A model generated the notes under the pieces. It made no database searches and was not told the origin of the DNA. It was given only the letters and a program-made list of their open reading frames with translations. A stretch of 15,324 bases of DNA. Origin: an uncultured Ruminiclostridium sp. Lineage in GTDB: Bacteria > Bacillota > Clostridia > Oscillospirales > Ruminococcaceae. Location of the stretch: positions 1-15,324 of the forward strand of contig CAKSTB010000032.1 of the NCBI GenBank assembly GCA_934490165.1, given 5' to 3'. Positions 13,822-15,324 of this stretch are shown here, piece after piece (position 1 is the stretch's first letter; each line of letters opens with the position of its first letter). A program made the translations under genes and the position numbers.

Positions 13822-14844
13822 ATGAAAAGAAAGCTTATAATGCTGGCGGCGGCGTTGCTTGCTCTTACGGTCACATTCGGCGGCTGTGAAAATATTATGC
13901 TGATACCCGGAAAATCATCGGGTGCGATAGCGGAAGAAAGCAGTTCATCGCAAAGCAGTGAACCGCTCAGTGCATACCCGGTAACGCTGAACGATACGGA
14001 GATCGCAAAAGCTCCCGAGAAGATAGTATCACTCACCCCTGCATACACTGAGATACTTTTCGAAATGGGGTACGGCGAAAAGATGACAGCGGTCAGCGAC
14101 TACTGTGACTACCCCGAGAGCGTAAAGGAGCTCCCAAAGGCGGCAAGCAGTGCAAACCCGGACATTACAGCAATCAAAAAGCTGAAGCCGGATCTAGTCA
14201 TCACAGCGACACCTATTGTAACCAAGGACAAAATATCGCTTGAAGCACAGGGTATCAAGGTGCTGGTTATCCCCTCGCCCAGAAGCATAGAAGAATTTGA
14301 AAATGTGTATAAGTTCTTCGGACTTGCTATGAACGGACTGTTTGACGGTGAAGCGGCAGGAGAAAAAGCTTTTGCACCGATAAAAAAACAGCTTGACGCG
14401 ATAAAAAAGACAAAAAAGAAATTCATATATGTTACAGCCGCTAATACTCCGGCAGGCGGAGATACTTTTGAAAGCGCAGTTCTCAGCCTTTTCGGCACAA
14501 ATATTGCAGAAAGCGCAAGCGGTTATACATATAAGGCGGCAGACCTTGCCGAAAATCAGCCCGACCTTATATTTGTAAGCGATATCATAGGCGAAGATAC
14601 GCTGATATCCGATGAAAACTATTCGGAGCTTAAAGCGGTAACGGACGGTAATATTACGGTTCTTGAAAACAGATATTTTGAACGTCCGAGCGGCAGGATA
14701 ACCGAGCTTATCGACACTGTGGCAAAAGCATTCGGAGTTGACCTGAACGCGAAAGCCGAAACGGAAAACGGTTCTGCTCCAAAGAGTAAAGAACCCGCCG
14801 ATACCGAAAGCGGCGATGATGATAGTTCAGCCGCAACAGAATAA
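13822..14844 (+). CDS. Substrate-binding lipoprotein, BtuF/FecB-like
   Basis: This 340-residue protein is an exported lipoprotein. It has a basic start (MKRK), a hydrophobic segment at 6-18 and a lipobox-like TFGGC with C22; Phe at -3 is unusual. The mature part (about 60-310) has the helical-backbone binding fold of ABC receptors for cobalamin or iron-siderophore: PEKIVSLTPAYTEILFEMG, then AVSDYCDYP, then NPDITAIKKLKPDLVIT. The last 35 residues are an acidic, Ser-rich low-complexity tail. The frame is open to 13765, but that overlaps the ATPase gene and lacks a lipoprotein signal. The ATG at 13822 has GGAG at 10 nt inside the previous gene. No permease or ATPase for transport follows, so it is an orphan receptor or borrows partners. 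Confidence 0.9.
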   Translation: MKRKLIMLAAALLALTVTFGGCENIMLIPGKSSGAIAEESSSSQSSEPLSAYPVTLNDTEIAKAPEKIVSLTPAYTEILFEMGYGEKMTAVSDYCDYPESVKELPKAASSANPDITAIKKLKPDLVITATPIVTKDKISLEAQGIKVLVIPSPRSIEEFENVYKFFGLAMNGLFDGEAAGEKAFAPIKKQLDAIKKTKKKFIYVTAANTPAGGDTFESAVLSLFGTNIAESASGYTYKAADLAENQPDLIFVSDIIGEDTLISDENYSELKAVTDGNITVLENRYFERPSGRITELIDTVAKAFGVDLNAKAETENGSAPKSKEPADTESGDDDSSAATE

Positions 14845-14854
14845 ATTTTAAGTG

Positions 14855-14890
14855 GCTGTGACGAAACACAAATATTTCTTCACAGCTTCT
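14855..14890 (+). terminator. Possible terminator of the dus operon
   Basis: gctgtgacgaaa (14855-14866) pairs with tttcttcacagc (14875-14886) with one mismatch, followed by ttctta. The T-run is poor, so this is tentative. Confidence 0.45.
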
Positions 14891-14956
14891 TAGCTTATCA
14901 AAGTTTCATTGAAATTGCAGTGCAATATATTGTCAAAAAGTCAAAGCAATAAATAT

Positions 14957-15235
14957 ACAGCCAACAACGCTGAAAACATTTTCCTCTCTGACAAGGTGTT
15001 AATAATTTCGTGAGTGTATCTGTGCAACTGCACTAACATTAACCTTTCAAAAAACGCTACTAACCTAAGATATTTGTACTAAAACTGCGGACGTGTAGCG
15101 TTAAGCGTTCCTGAACTTACAGGATATACGATATTCGGGAGATTGCACGAGTTTAGCCAACACCCTAGCGGGGTGGGGGTGTGGGTAAGGAAAGAGGGAG
15201 CACGAGGGAGAGAACCTAAGGGATAGGGAGAGGGG
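14957..15235 (-). repeat. Dispersed repeat, right copy (inverted)
   Basis: The reverse complement aligns with 599-875. Matching blocks are 14957-14983 (27 bp identical), 14997-15020 (24 bp identical), 15025-15033, 15048-15057, 15203-15222 (one mismatch) and 15226-15235. The middle differs in sequence but again contains hairpins, such as caccc/gggtg near 15163-15174. There is no coding potential. The two copies face each other with the same end inward. Confidence 0.75.
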
Positions 15236-15324
15236 CTGCCAAGTCCCTTTGCACTAGTCAATAAAAACTGGACAGAAAAAATAAAGATTTGTACAACAAA
15301 AACAAAAATTTAGACAGATTTAGA
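15236..15324. other. AT-rich window end, no gene seen
   Basis: A-rich sequence follows the repeat. actagtcaataaaaactgg at 15253-15271 is loosely reminiscent of IS ends of the IS3 type, but no transposase is in the window and the match cannot be supported. Confidence 0.3.

Noticed and set aside
599..15235. Composite transposon bounded by the inverted repeats
   Set aside because: The copies are strongly diverged, no transposase is present, and the genes between are ordinary chromosomal ones. Independent insertions or an RNA family fit better.
15079..15261. A 60-residue open frame at the right end
   Set aside because: It lies within the right repeat copy and its Pro/Leu/Ser-rich sequence reflects the repeat, not a protein.

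Overview
The window looks like a chromosomal segment of an anaerobic gut or rumen Clostridia bacterium, probably Oscillospiraceae and something like Ruminococcus or [Eubacterium] siraeum. The basis is strong AGGAGG-type ribosome binding sites, sigma-A promoters of the TTGACA/17 bp/TATAAT type, a T-box leader, a cytoplasmic GH3 glycosidase and moderate GC. The genus is inference. No phage gene, complete IS, CRISPR array, tRNA or rRNA was found.

Left flank, 1-1003: no credible protein gene. Positions 1-412 hold a tandem array of compact multi-hairpin units. The 81-nt A unit occurs three times and folds as a closing stem around three hairpins with almost no unpaired junction bases. A second, unrelated unit (B, 195-274) has the same architecture, and a third (C, 357-409) is similar. 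Positions 551-625 form a long hairpin. Positions 599-875 are one copy of a dispersed repeat whose diverged inverted partner lies at 14957-15235 at the other end of the window.

Minus-strand genes, 1004-3662: ilvA and ridA form an operon behind a clear isoleucine-type T-box leader (specifier ATC) with a near-perfect promoter. IlvA makes 2-oxobutanoate through reactive enamine/imine intermediates that RidA hydrolyses. Upstream lies a DUF4358-like lipoprotein, divergent from a GH3 beta-glucosidase (3840-6098, plus strand).

Middle, 6152-10325, minus strand: an isolated AT-rich gene of unknown function, then a five-gene operon read right to left (PHP phosphoesterase, NAD-type malic enzyme, TSCPD small protein, NUDIX hydrolase, RuvX/YqgF). 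Several longest-ORF starts are too long. Ribosome binding sites place the real starts at 10325 (PHP), 8257 (TSCPD), 7971 (NUDIX, GTG) and 1375 (ridA).

Right part: a YesL/DUF624 membrane protein (minus, TTG start) is divergent from a plus-strand operon of dus (tRNA-dihydrouridine synthase), a DUF815 AAA-type ATPase and an orphan substrate-binding lipoprotein. The last 480 bases hold only a possible terminator and the right repeat copy. The protein genes are mostly familiar. The least explained signals are the cloverleaf array and the inverted dispersed repeat.
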